In this document: positions 38,492-48,100 of the stretch, in pieces
How positions within the stretch are numbered: the first letter of the stretch is position 1
How the letters are laid out: every line of letters begins with the position of its first letter
Origin: an uncultured Flavobacteriales bacterium
Lineage (GTDB): Bacteria; Bacteroidota; Bacteroidia; Flavobacteriales_D; Parvicellaceae
Length of the DNA stretch: 64,000 nucleotides
Assembly: GCA_943787535.1 (NCBI GenBank)
Contig: CALSMU010000019.1
Span: 48,964 to 112,963, forward strand
Reading direction: 5' to 3'
Made by a program: the position numbers and the translations under genes
Notes under the pieces: generated by a model
The model's input: the letters and a program-made list of their open reading frames with translations, nothing else
What the model was told of the DNA's origin: nothing
Databases searched by the model: none

Positions 38492-38905
38492 ATGAATTAT
38501 CCAATGGATTTTGAATACAAAAATATAGAAATTGCCTCCTCTGCAAAAACCCCTCATGTTATTTTAAATAAGGATACAGGTGAAATTCTTATTGAAGGAA
38601 GGTCGTTTCCAGAAAACGCTCCTGAATTTTATTATCAGTTTACCAGGTGGCTCGCTGAATACTCATTAAGTCCTGCTCCAAAGACTAAAGTGAATTTAGC
38701 CTTGCTTTATCTAAATAGTAACTCTGTTTCAATTATAGCCGGTATGATGAAGTTGCTGGACAACATGATCAGCATGAAAACAGAGGTTGAAATAACGTGG
38801 TCTTTCGAAAAAGAGGATGAAGACATGAAAGATTTGGGGCTTTATTTCCAAGAAACGTTTCGTAGCTCAGTTCAGATTATTGAGGTTGCTAAATTTGATT
38901 TTTGA
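38492..38905 (+). CDS. SiaC family regulatory phosphoprotein (DUF1987)
   Basis: A 137-residue cytosolic protein of the DUF1987/SiaC family. The 'AKTPHVILNKDTGEILIEGRS' and 'FYYQFTRWLAEY' segments are diagnostic. In Pseudomonas SiaC is phosphorylated by SiaB and, when free, activates the diguanylate cyclase SiaD. Here no siaA, siaB or siaD gene is adjacent; a K+-channel gene follows after 11 bp. Its partners must lie elsewhere or differ. An alternative ATG is present four codons downstream. Confidence 0.88.
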   Translation: MNYPMDFEYKNIEIASSAKTPHVILNKDTGEILIEGRSFPENAPEFYYQFTRWLAEYSLSPAPKTKVNLALLYLNSNSVSIIAGMMKLLDNMISMKTEVEITWSFEKEDEDMKDLGLYFQETFRSSVQIIEVAKFDF

Positions 38906-38916
38906 ACTAAAAAAAT

Positions 38917-39747
38917 ATGAAGCCGTCTAAGCCAAGGTTCTGGAAAACTAAACTACACGAAGTAATTTTCGAAGCAGATACTTTTTTAGGGAAGCTTTTT
39001 GACATTTCATTATTAATTTTAATCTTATTCAGTGTGGCTGCTGTTATGATTGAAAGTGTAGAGGAATATAGCATTAAGTACAACGAAGAATTAACCTTTT
39101 TTGAATGGGTTATTACTGCTATATTTTCTTTGGAATACATCCTTAGAATTATTAGTGTAAAAAAGCCATTAAAATACATCTTCAGTTTCTACGGGTTAAT
39201 TGACTTGATATCTTTATTGCCAACTTATTTAGGGTTATTTATGTTTTCTGAATCAATTTCTTCAATAAAAACCATCAGAACCATTAGGTTGCTTAGAGTT
39301 TTTAGAATTTTAAAACTAATAAGGTATGTAAAGGAAGCAAATACATTAAAACAAGCGCTTATTGCAAGTAGACAACGAGTCATTGTCTTTCTTCTAGCAG
39401 TTTTAGCGGTTGCTACAATAATGGGAACAATGATTTACATTATTGAAGACTCTAAAGCTGGTTTTACAAGTATTCCAAGAAGTATTTATTGGGCTATTGT
39501 TACCTTGACTACTGTAGGCTATGGAGACATTGCTCCCCAAACTGTGTTAGGCCAGTTTTTCGCGTCAATTATTATGATTTTGGGTTACGCCATTATTGCC
39601 GTCCCAACCGGAATGGTTTCAGTAGAATTAGCTCTTTCAGAAAAAATGAATACGCAAAGTTGTCCAAGCTGCTCAGCAGAAGGGCATGAAAATAATGCAA
39701 AGCATTGCAAACATTGTGGGGCAGAATTAAATCCGCCTGAAACATAA
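38917..39747 (+). CDS. Voltage-gated K+ channel subunit with C-terminal zinc ribbon
   Basis: A 276-residue six-helix channel. S4 (about residues 115-138) carries positive residues at every third place: Arg121, Arg124, Arg127, Arg130, Lys133, Arg136. The selectivity filter is TVGYGD at 199-204, between S5 (about 154-176) and S6 (about 211-237). After S6 there is no cNMP-binding or RCK domain but a short cytosolic tail with four cysteines (249, 252, 264, 267; CPSC and CKHC) like a zinc ribbon. It would form a tetramer in the inner membrane. The zinc tail is unusual in my experience and may regulate the gate or tether a partner. Confidence 0.9.
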   Translation: MKPSKPRFWKTKLHEVIFEADTFLGKLFDISLLILILFSVAAVMIESVEEYSIKYNEELTFFEWVITAIFSLEYILRIISVKKPLKYIFSFYGLIDLISLLPTYLGLFMFSESISSIKTIRTIRLLRVFRILKLIRYVKEANTLKQALIASRQRVIVFLLAVLAVATIMGTMIYIIEDSKAGFTSIPRSIYWAIVTLTTVGYGDIAPQTVLGQFFASIIMILGYAIIAVPTGMVSVELALSEKMNTQSCPSCSAEGHENNAKHCKHCGAELNPPET

Positions 39748-39770
39748 AAGAAATAGTATAAAGTCCTGTC

Positions 39771-42437
39771 TCAGTTCCCTCCTCCTTGTGAGAACAAATG
39801 AAAGAAACCTTTTAATAAAATTGGTTCAATTCCAGTCAATCGTATTGTGTTAACCGTACACAGATAATAATAAACACCATCAGGAACAGTCTTTGCTGAT
39901 TTTATATGCGTGCCATCCCAATCAACATCAGGATTCGTTGTTTCAAAAATAAGCTGGCCCCATCTATTATAAATTTGAATACTGATACTTTCTACATAAT
40001 TATAAGGTACCAATGCCGAAAATAAATCGTTAATTCCATCGCCATTGGGCGAGAAGACGTTGGGCAACCAATACGAAGGGCAATTATCAAAGCAAACAAT
40101 ATTGCTTGAATCACTTTCGTTTCCATATTGTAAGGAGTCAACGGCTGTAACCGCATAGCATCCTGCAACAGACCCATTGTTATTGTGCGTAAAGGTTGTG
40201 TCTAAACTGTTATCAAAAGTTTCAATCAGTACCATTTCATTTCCTTCTATCGGTGTATAATAAAGATTATAACTCATTACATCATCTGCACATAAATTAT
40301 TTGGGTTTGTCCAAGTCAAAGTATTCTCTCCAATTTCACAATTTCCATTTATAGATAATTCAGGAGGACAAGGAGGAGTCAAGTCTACAGGAGAGTCGCA
40401 GGCAATTTGCGAAAGATTTAATATGGGGCTAATTATACTGGAAGATGTATAATACCCTTGACTTTGTATATAGTAACAATATTCGGAGCCGTTTACCAAC
40501 CCAGTATCAGCAAAGCTTTGTGTTGTGGATGTTCCTACCAAAGAAAAGGGTCCACTAAAGTTATTTGCCTTGTATATGTAGTATGTTGTATTTACCCAAG
40601 GAACATCTTCATCCCAGGAAACGGTAATTTGATTGTCGCTAGGAATGGTGCTTATAAAAATAGAGCCGGCATTGTTAGAGGTTCCAACCAACAGGCTTGT
40701 TCCAAGGCTGTCGTAAAATAACTCTACCCGATAATAGTTTGCCTGACTACTCGTATTGATTTGAAAATGTGTAAAAGATGTATCAGAGTCAAAGAGGTTG
40801 CTAGTTGGTATGGTTTGCCCAATAAGAGTATTTACATTGTTTACGTTCAGACCATGATACACTTTGTATAAATACGGTCCTGGATATTGCGTTGTGTCCA
40901 ATTCTATTGGCTTAGACCACATTATAGAATCTATACCGTCGGACACATTTGTCTGTAGAACAGAGACATGAGTAATTACGGGAACTTCTTTTTTTAATCG
41001 AGCACATGAGGTGTCTGAAGGACAACTCTCTACTTGGCCAACGTCATAAAAAGCCCGTACTACATAACAATAACTAAGACCCAATGTAAGCCCTTCATTA
41101 TCTATAAAAGAGGTGTTGTTTATGCCAAATATTTCCCCGATTTGTGTAAATCCATTGCCGCTAAAATTAGGGTCAGAACAACAATCTGCAGGCAAATTCA
41201 AAGACTGGTTAGTAGACCTATATATTCTATACCCTTCCGCATTATAACACTCCGCAGGATCCCATGTCACAGAAACGTTATTTCCAAGAGGGCTGGCTGA
41301 AACACCTGTGATTTGCGGAGGAACTATGGTTATTTCTGTTGCTATATTGTCAGCAAACTGGGGGCTTCCATTGTCCTCAACAGAAAATAATATTTGGTAA
41401 GGGGTATTTTTAATATGATCACAGGAAGTGTTCCAAGAAAAAATACTCGATACCGCTCCAGCTCCTGTTGCATCATCAAAAACTGCGGGAGCGTTATTTA
41501 GTGATAATGGAATCCCTGAAGCGGTCAGGGTAAGTACGTTAGTATTTACATCTGTTGCAGATACAGTAAACTCAATTGGATCTCCGGCAACAACACAAAT
41601 ATCGGGCGCAGGGCTTAAAATAGGGCTATCGTTATTGCAACCTGAAATAATAGTGAGTTGAACATCTCTTATTACATAACCGACTATTGCTCCATTTCTC
41701 CATTCTGTGACTTTAATGGTATAATTAAACTCTCCTGCCATGTTAGGGCTGTCCCAGCACATCGTCCCTGTTACGGGGTCTATATTAAATGTATTTGTGC
41801 CACCATTAACTAAATGTGGGAATTGATACATAGTAGGAACAGGCAGTTGGGTACAATTTTCCCCAAAAGGCGCTACTAGCGCATAAGAAAGACTATCATC
41901 ATCAATATCAACCGCTAAATTATTGTAACAATACTGTTGCCCCACACAAGCTTGGGCAGGACAAGGACAATCGTTAAATACAACAGAGTTATTTGCTCCA
42001 CTATTTCCAGCAAATGGATCAATAATTAATTTAGACTGAATAGAAAAAACGACATCATCTGAATTACCGGCTCCTCCCGTATAAATATTAATTATTCCTC
42101 CATTTCTATTGGGGTCTTCCATACAAATAATATAAGATCCCGGTGATGAATAGGTATGTTGCCCTTTATATACACTTTTCTTATGATCTAAAGGCAATAA
42201 AGTTTCGCTTATTCTTGGGATAGTGTCTCCCTCTCCATCACCATAATCAATAAATAATTCGTCTCTATTTGCTTGAGCGTCATCCCCGACGTCAGTGCAA
42301 GTTGTTATAGTGAACTCATAAGTAAAGCCTGAAATGTGTGTATATGTAATTTCGCCACCACGATTATGCGTGCCAAAAGTCAAAATGGGAATTAGTCCAA
42401 TTGTTAAAAGTATTAGATATTTATTCAACTTTTGCAT
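39771..42437 (-). CDS. T9SS type-B cargo protein with fibronectin-like repeats
   Basis: About 888 residues from ATG 42437, which gives the signal peptide MQKLNKYLILLTIGLIPILTFG; an ATG nine codons upstream is also open. The mature start THNRGGEITY is typical of large gliding-motility-associated surface proteins. Ig/PKD-like and fibronectin type III-like repeats fill the middle. The C-terminus has the type-B sorting domain: YWLPNVFSPNGDGINDLF, then IYNRWGQLIFET, then a WDGTHIK turn. It would be exported by the Sec system and carried across the outer membrane by the type IX system, then anchored or released. Several cysteines suggest disulphides. It is alone on the minus strand, convergent with the K+-channel gene (23 bp apart). 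Confidence 0.9.
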   Translation of the reverse strand: MQKLNKYLILLTIGLIPILTFGTHNRGGEITYTHISGFTYEFTITTCTDVGDDAQANRDELFIDYGDGEGDTIPRISETLLPLDHKKSVYKGQHTYSSPGSYIICMEDPNRNGGIINIYTGGAGNSDDVVFSIQSKLIIDPFAGNSGANNSVVFNDCPCPAQACVGQQYCYNNLAVDIDDDSLSYALVAPFGENCTQLPVPTMYQFPHLVNGGTNTFNIDPVTGTMCWDSPNMAGEFNYTIKVTEWRNGAIVGYVIRDVQLTIISGCNNDSPILSPAPDICVVAGDPIEFTVSATDVNTNVLTLTASGIPLSLNNAPAVFDDATGAGAVSSIFSWNTSCDHIKNTPYQILFSVEDNGSPQFADNIATEITIVPPQITGVSASPLGNNVSVTWDPAECYNAEGYRIYRSTNQSLNLPADCCSDPNFSGNGFTQIGEIFGINNTSFIDNEGLTLGLSYCYVVRAFYDVGQVESCPSDTSCARLKKEVPVITHVSVLQTNVSDGIDSIMWSKPIELDTTQYPGPYLYKVYHGLNVNNVNTLIGQTIPTSNLFDSDTSFTHFQINTSSQANYYRVELFYDSLGTSLLVGTSNNAGSIFISTIPSDNQITVSWDEDVPWVNTTYYIYKANNFSGPFSLVGTSTTQSFADTGLVNGSEYCYYIQSQGYYTSSSIISPILNLSQIACDSPVDLTPPCPPELSINGNCEIGENTLTWTNPNNLCADDVMSYNLYYTPIEGNEMVLIETFDNSLDTTFTHNNNGSVAGCYAVTAVDSLQYGNESDSSNIVCFDNCPSYWLPNVFSPNGDGINDLFSALVPYNYVESISIQIYNRWGQLIFETTNPDVDWDGTHIKSAKTVPDGVYYYLCTVNTIRLTGIEPILLKGFFHLFSQGGGN

Positions 42438-42640
42438 TTTTTTTCTTTCAGGAAAAGAAGGCATATTTAAAACACGAAATTACTGAATTTGTTGTTTGTA
42501 TAGTCCAATATTTGCGGCATTGTTCTAAATTGACGAAGAATCTAGGCCATTTGTTGCGGAAAGGTCGCAAGGATTTTAATATTGCATTATTTAAGAGTCG
42601 ATAATATTGATTAATTTCGTCAATCAAAATAATTTACATC

Positions 42641-44065
42641 ATGATTACAATCCTTCCTATTTCTAAAAAAGAAAATACAAGTAAGGTCTATGTCGTTTCA
42701 GACTTAATTCAGTTAAGTTCATTAGGGTTCAACGAAGACGAATTTAATTATCTAAAGGAGTCTTTAAAAGATGATTTTGAGTGGAAATTAATTAACCGTT
42801 TAAAAGAGCAGATATACGTTGTAAAAGTTAAGGATAAACCAACATCACAATCGCAGGAAAAGATCAGAAAAGCGGGCGCTAATATTACTAAATCTTTAAA
42901 TGAATTTAAGCAAAAAGAAGTTGCTGTATACGACAAAACAAAAGAGGAGGCATATCTTTCTTCAATCGCTGAAGGTATGGCTTTAGCGAATTATCAGTTT
43001 TTAAAATACTTTAAAGACGCCAAGAATAAAACAAACACTTTAAAATCAATTTACGCACAATCAAAAGACATTTCCAAAGAGCAATTATTGGAATTAAATG
43101 CAATAGTTGAAGCAACTTTTTGGGCTCGAGATTTAGTCAACGAACCCGTTTCATTCTTGAATGCTGAAGAGTTATCCAATCAGATAGTAGAAATGGGTAA
43201 AAAAGCAAACTTTAAAGTGGAAGTTCTTGACCAAATAAAGCTTGAGACATTAAAAATGGGAGGCCTATTGGCAGTTAATAAAGGAAGTCTTGACCCCGCG
43301 ACGTTTACAAAAATGGAATGGAAACCCAAAAGCGCCAAAAACAAAAAGCCAATTATTTTAGTTGGCAAGGGTGTGGTATATGATACGGGAGGATTGAGCC
43401 TGAAACCTACTGCAAACAGCATGGATATTATGAAATGCGATATGGGAGGCGCAGCGGCAGTTTCTTGCGCTATTTATGCAATTGCAAAGGCAAAACTCCC
43501 TATTCATATTGTGGGTTTAGTTCCTGCAACAGACAATCGTCCAGGAGGAAACGCTTATGCTCCAGGAGACGTTGTAACTATGTTTGACGGAACTACTGTT
43601 GAGGTTTTAAACACGGATGCTGAAGGAAGAATGATTTTAGCAGATGCATTGGCATATGCTAAAAAATATAAACCCGAATTGGTTATCGATGCAGCAACTC
43701 TTACTGGCTCTGCAATGCGGGCAATAGGGTCTTACGGATCTGTGGTTATGGGAACAGCCTCAGACACAGCGTTTAATAAGCTAGAAGAGTCGGGAGAAAA
43801 CACCTACGAAAGAACAGTTCGGTTTCCATTTTGGGATGAATATGCACAAGAAATAAAATCACCAATTGCTGATATAAAAAATTTGGGAGGTGCAAGCGCA
43901 GGAGCAATAACGGCTGGAAAATTTTTAGAACACTTCACGGACTATCCTTGGATTCACGTTGATATAGCGGGTCCAGCATGGGCTGATAGTGATTCAGGTT
44001 ATCTGTCTAAAGGAGGAACAGGAACAGGTGTTAGGTTATTTTTCGATTTTGTAAAAAATTATTAA
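42641..44065 (+). CDS. Leucyl aminopeptidase family protein (peptidase M17)
   Basis: A 474-residue cytosolic metallo-aminopeptidase that removes N-terminal residues from peptides. The M17 signature NTDAEGRMILADAL is present, preceded by the metal-binding VGKGVVYDTGGLSLKPT and MKCDMGGAA segments; the N-terminal domain is divergent, as is usual. It is followed 18 bp later by pdxA. About 176 bp separate it from the divergent T9SS cargo gene. Confidence 0.93.
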   Translation: MITILPISKKENTSKVYVVSDLIQLSSLGFNEDEFNYLKESLKDDFEWKLINRLKEQIYVVKVKDKPTSQSQEKIRKAGANITKSLNEFKQKEVAVYDKTKEEAYLSSIAEGMALANYQFLKYFKDAKNKTNTLKSIYAQSKDISKEQLLELNAIVEATFWARDLVNEPVSFLNAEELSNQIVEMGKKANFKVEVLDQIKLETLKMGGLLAVNKGSLDPATFTKMEWKPKSAKNKKPIILVGKGVVYDTGGLSLKPTANSMDIMKCDMGGAAAVSCAIYAIAKAKLPIHIVGLVPATDNRPGGNAYAPGDVVTMFDGTTVEVLNTDAEGRMILADALAYAKKYKPELVIDAATLTGSAMRAIGSYGSVVMGTASDTAFNKLEESGENTYERTVRFPFWDEYAQEIKSPIADIKNLGGASAGAITAGKFLEHFTDYPWIHVDIAGPAWADSDSGYLSKGGTGTGVRLFFDFVKNY

Positions 44066-44083
44066 ATAAAACAAGGATTTATT

Positions 44084-45130
44084 ATGTCTAAAGGAAACAT
44101 AAAAGTGGGAATTACTATTGGAGATTTCAATGGTATTGGAATGGAGTTGATTATAAAAACCTTTTTGGACGTTAGAATTCTTGAAAACATTACGCCAATT
44201 ATCTACGGATCTAGCCAAGTTGCCACTTTTTATAGAAAAGAATTAGAGAAAAATAACTTTAGTTTTAATAAGATCTCTAATGCCTCAGGGGCTCAAGAAA
44301 ATAAAGCAAATCTAATTTGTTTATGGGAAGAAGAAGTTGTTTTTGAAATTGGTAAATCTACCGAGGCTGCAGGAAGGTATGCTTTTAAATCTTTAGAAGC
44401 TGCTACAGAAGACTTGGCTGCGGGAAAGATAGATGTTCTGGTAACAGCTCCTATCAACAAAAAAAACATCCAAAGCGATAAGTTTAATTTCCCTGGTCAT
44501 ACAGAGTATCTAACTAAATATTCAAATGCTGACGACTCTTTAATGCTTATGGTATTAAATGACTTAAGGGTTGGGACCATTACAAATCATGTTCCATTAA
44601 AGGATGTGCCAGAGGCGTTAACGAAAGAGCTTATTTGCAGAAAAATTGAAATACTACAGTCTTCTCTTCAAAAAGACTTTGGTGTTAAAAAACCAAAAAT
44701 TGCCGTCTTAGGTTTAAATCCCCATGCTGGTGAAAATGGAATGCTTGGTACTGAAGAAAAGGAAATTATATTCCCAGCAATAATGGAAATGCAAGAAAAG
44801 GGGTTTGTTGTTTATGGGCCTTATCCTTCAGACGGATTTTTCGGCTCTTCCAGTTTTAAAAAGTTTGATGGAATTCTTGCAACTTACCACGATCAAGGTT
44901 TAATACCATTTAAGACATTAGTTGCTGGAGCTGGGGTAAATTTTACTGCAGGGCTTCCAATAGTTAGAACCTCCCCAGACCACGGCACTGCTTATGATAT
45001 TGCGGGAAAAGGAATTGCATCAGAAGAATCTTTTCGAAATGCAGTTTTTATCGCTGTTGATATTTACAAAAATAGAAAGAGGCATCAAGAAATCACCGCC
45101 AATCCATTAACATCTCAGAAGAGAAAATAA
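44084..45130 (+). CDS. pdxA: 4-hydroxythreonine-4-phosphate dehydrogenase
   Basis: Oxidises 4-phospho-hydroxy-L-threonine with NAD in the DXP-dependent pathway to pyridoxal phosphate; homodimer, cytosolic. The N-terminal GDFNGIGMELI, the FPGHTEYL segment and the metal-binding YHDQGLIPFK are all present; 348 residues is usual. The gene ends immediately next to the stop codon of the convergent giant gene, with no spacer. Confidence 0.95.
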   Translation: MSKGNIKVGITIGDFNGIGMELIIKTFLDVRILENITPIIYGSSQVATFYRKELEKNNFSFNKISNASGAQENKANLICLWEEEVVFEIGKSTEAAGRYAFKSLEAATEDLAAGKIDVLVTAPINKKNIQSDKFNFPGHTEYLTKYSNADDSLMLMVLNDLRVGTITNHVPLKDVPEALTKELICRKIEILQSSLQKDFGVKKPKIAVLGLNPHAGENGMLGTEEKEIIFPAIMEMQEKGFVVYGPYPSDGFFGSSSFKKFDGILATYHDQGLIPFKTLVAGAGVNFTAGLPIVRTSPDHGTAYDIAGKGIASEESFRNAVFIAVDIYKNRKRHQEITANPLTSQKRK

Positions 45131-48100
45131 TTATTTTCCCCCCGCTTTTGCTGCTGCGCCTGCTTTTGCCTTCGCTGCTGCCGCTGCTTTAGCTTTTGCT
45201 GCTGCGTCTGCTTTTGCCTTCGCTGCTGCTGCTGCTTTAGCTTTTGCTGCTGCGTCTGCTTTTGCCTTCGCTGCTGCCGCTGCTTTAGCTTTAGCTGCTG
45301 CGTCTGCTTTTGCCTTCGCTGCTGCTGCTGCTTTAGCTTTAGCTGCTGCGTCTGCTTTTGCCTTCGCTGCTGCCGCTGCTTTAGCTTTTGCTGCTGCGTC
45401 TGCTTTTGCCTTCGCTGCTGCCGCTGCTTTAGCTTTTGCTGCTGCGTCTGCTTTTGCCTTCGCTGCTGCTGCTGCTTTAGCTTTTGCTGCTGCGTCTGCT
45501 TTTGCCTTCGCTGCTGCTGCTGCTTTAGCTTTTGCTGCTGCGTCTGCTTTTGCCTTCGCTGCTGCGTCTACCTTCGCTTTTGCTGCTGCCGCTGCATCAG
45601 CTTTTTTCTGTGCCTCTGTTTTAAGGAAAGCTTCTAATTCTTCAATCTTGTTTTTTGGATAGCTTTCGTTCGGTTTAAGCACTGATGCCTGATTATAGTA
45701 TTGTTTTGCAGATGACCACTTCTTTGAATTATAATACATATCTGCTTTTTGAATAGCAGAATTGTAGGCAACATCTAAGTCTTCTTTAGCCTTTTTCTCT
45801 GCTGCTTCTTTGGCTTTTACACCTGCATCTATTTCTGTTTGATTTCCACCACCTGTTGCACTTTTATTTTCACATGGACTAGCCGGTCGATTGTTTCCAT
45901 TTCCAAAAACAGGAATTGAACTAGCATTTACGCAAACTTCCCAGTGTCCCATTGAGCCAGGATGCGAAGAGCTAACATCTACTGTTACCCCCCCTTGAAA
46001 TAAATAGTATTGTCCGTTCTGCAACGAATACGGTAATCCATTGACAGTAGCATCTCCACCCCCTGCAATGGGTTTGAAATATACAGAAGTTGCGGGTCCA
46101 GAATAACTAAAACTAGGATTATTTACTAAATCCTCTCTACTATACGTTCCAGCTGGCGTTACTAAACAAAATTGCCAAGCTGCGTTTCCTGGGTTAAATC
46201 GAGGACCACAAGGAACAAGTTCTTCCACAACCGTAGCTTCATAGGTTATAGTGAAATATATTGTTTCATTACTACAATCATTTTCGATAGTTAGGACCAC
46301 GGGATTGTCTCCTTCTTCAAGAGTGAGGTCAGAACAATTAATCATTCCGCTGTTTGCGTCGAATGTAAATGGAACAGACGCTCCGTTTAGTGTTGTTGTT
46401 ATATTGGAACTAGCAGGAACATTTACAGCACTTACCTTAATCATATAATCTGCATCAGCACTTATTGCGCTAGTAGTATTTGGCATAACTAAGCTATAAG
46501 CAACAGGGTTGCAAGGAGCAGTATATAATACGTTTAATGTTTCAGATGCTCCGTCGCATTCGTTTGCCAAAACAACAATTGTGTTATTGCCTTCATTTAA
46601 GACAAGAGAGGCCGTAAGAATTTTAGTGTTTAAGCTAAAACTTGAAGCAGTATTAGTCCCGTTTAATGTAACGGAGACATTGCCCCCGTCAGTAATATTG
46701 GAAATAATTCCTGATAAATTGTAATTTGCCGCAGAGCTTGTAGTTCCGCTAGAAATAGTAATTATAGGATTTTCGCATCTTGGCGGACCTCCTAAAAGTG
46801 TTTCAGTAGTATCAAATGGAAGCGTATGAACTGTGTAATTAACGATTGTTGTTAGTGTTGAGCCATCACATTCATTAGCATTTACAATGATTGTATTATT
46901 TCCCTCAATAAGTGTTAGCATGGCTGACAAATCTCCATTACTCTCGTCAAAACTTGAAGAAACGCCAATGCCATTTAACGTAAGGGTTACATTACTAGCT
47001 GACAATATGTTTGATATGACAGCTGTAAAGTTGTATTGCGGGCTATTACTTACAGGCGGTGATGAAGTTGTAATTAAAGGATTAACACATGGCTCTTCGA
47101 TAGGTGCTGCATACGCAATATTATGCTCCGAAAGTGCGCTTCCACAAGCGTTACTTACTGATATGCCTATTAAATTGTTTCCCTCTACCAGAGTAAGAGT
47201 TACTGAAACTTTACCAGTCCCAGAATCATATGTATATGGAACAGGTGAACCATTATGACTCACAACAATTAAATTGGAGTTTGTAATGTTCCCCACTGTA
47301 GCAAAAAAGGAAGCATAGCCATTAGTATTTGCTGTTGGCTGATCAAAACTCACCGTAGGGTCTACACAAGGCTCGGATTTTGTAATTGTTTGTGTTTTTG
47401 AATCTGTTCCAACTGTATTTGTGCCTGAAACGATTAAAGAATTTATGCCGTCAACAAGGGGTGCATTATAGCTAAAAACTTTGTTTGTGCTATTATAGCT
47501 AAAGTTTGTTGTTGGAACTCCATTAAAAATTGCAGAAATATCATTTACCCCAGCAACATTTAATACCGTTGCTGTAATCGTCTCAGTTGAATTGGAAGTA
47601 GCATATGGATTTGTATTAGGAGCTGTTATCGTGACTACGGGAGGGGGAAGTTGATCTTGAATTCCGACGTAAGTGATAATAGTTTCAGAAGTTGTGTTCC
47701 CGCATTCGTTTGTAGCAGAGATAGAAACTGTATTACTTCCTTCGATAAGTGAAATTGCTCCAGAAACGTGACCTGTCAGTGAGTTGTATGTAAATGAAAC
47801 AGGCGACCCATTCAGTTTTACTAAAACCATATTTTCATTAGTGATATTTTCAACACTCACATTAAATGATGTGTTTCCTGTTTTTCCAATATGCTCAAAA
47901 GGGCTTACAGAGGGGTTGATAAAACTAATCGTGGGTTCGTAACAAGGTAATTCTTCTTCATAAATAATAGCTGTCATTTGAGAAGTGCTTCCGCAGTTAT
48001 TTGTTGCAATAACCTCGTAAGAAGTAGCACCTTCTGTAAGGTGAAGCATAGAAGTAAATTTTCCAGTAGCTTGATTAAAGTTAAACCCAGGTGAAGATTG

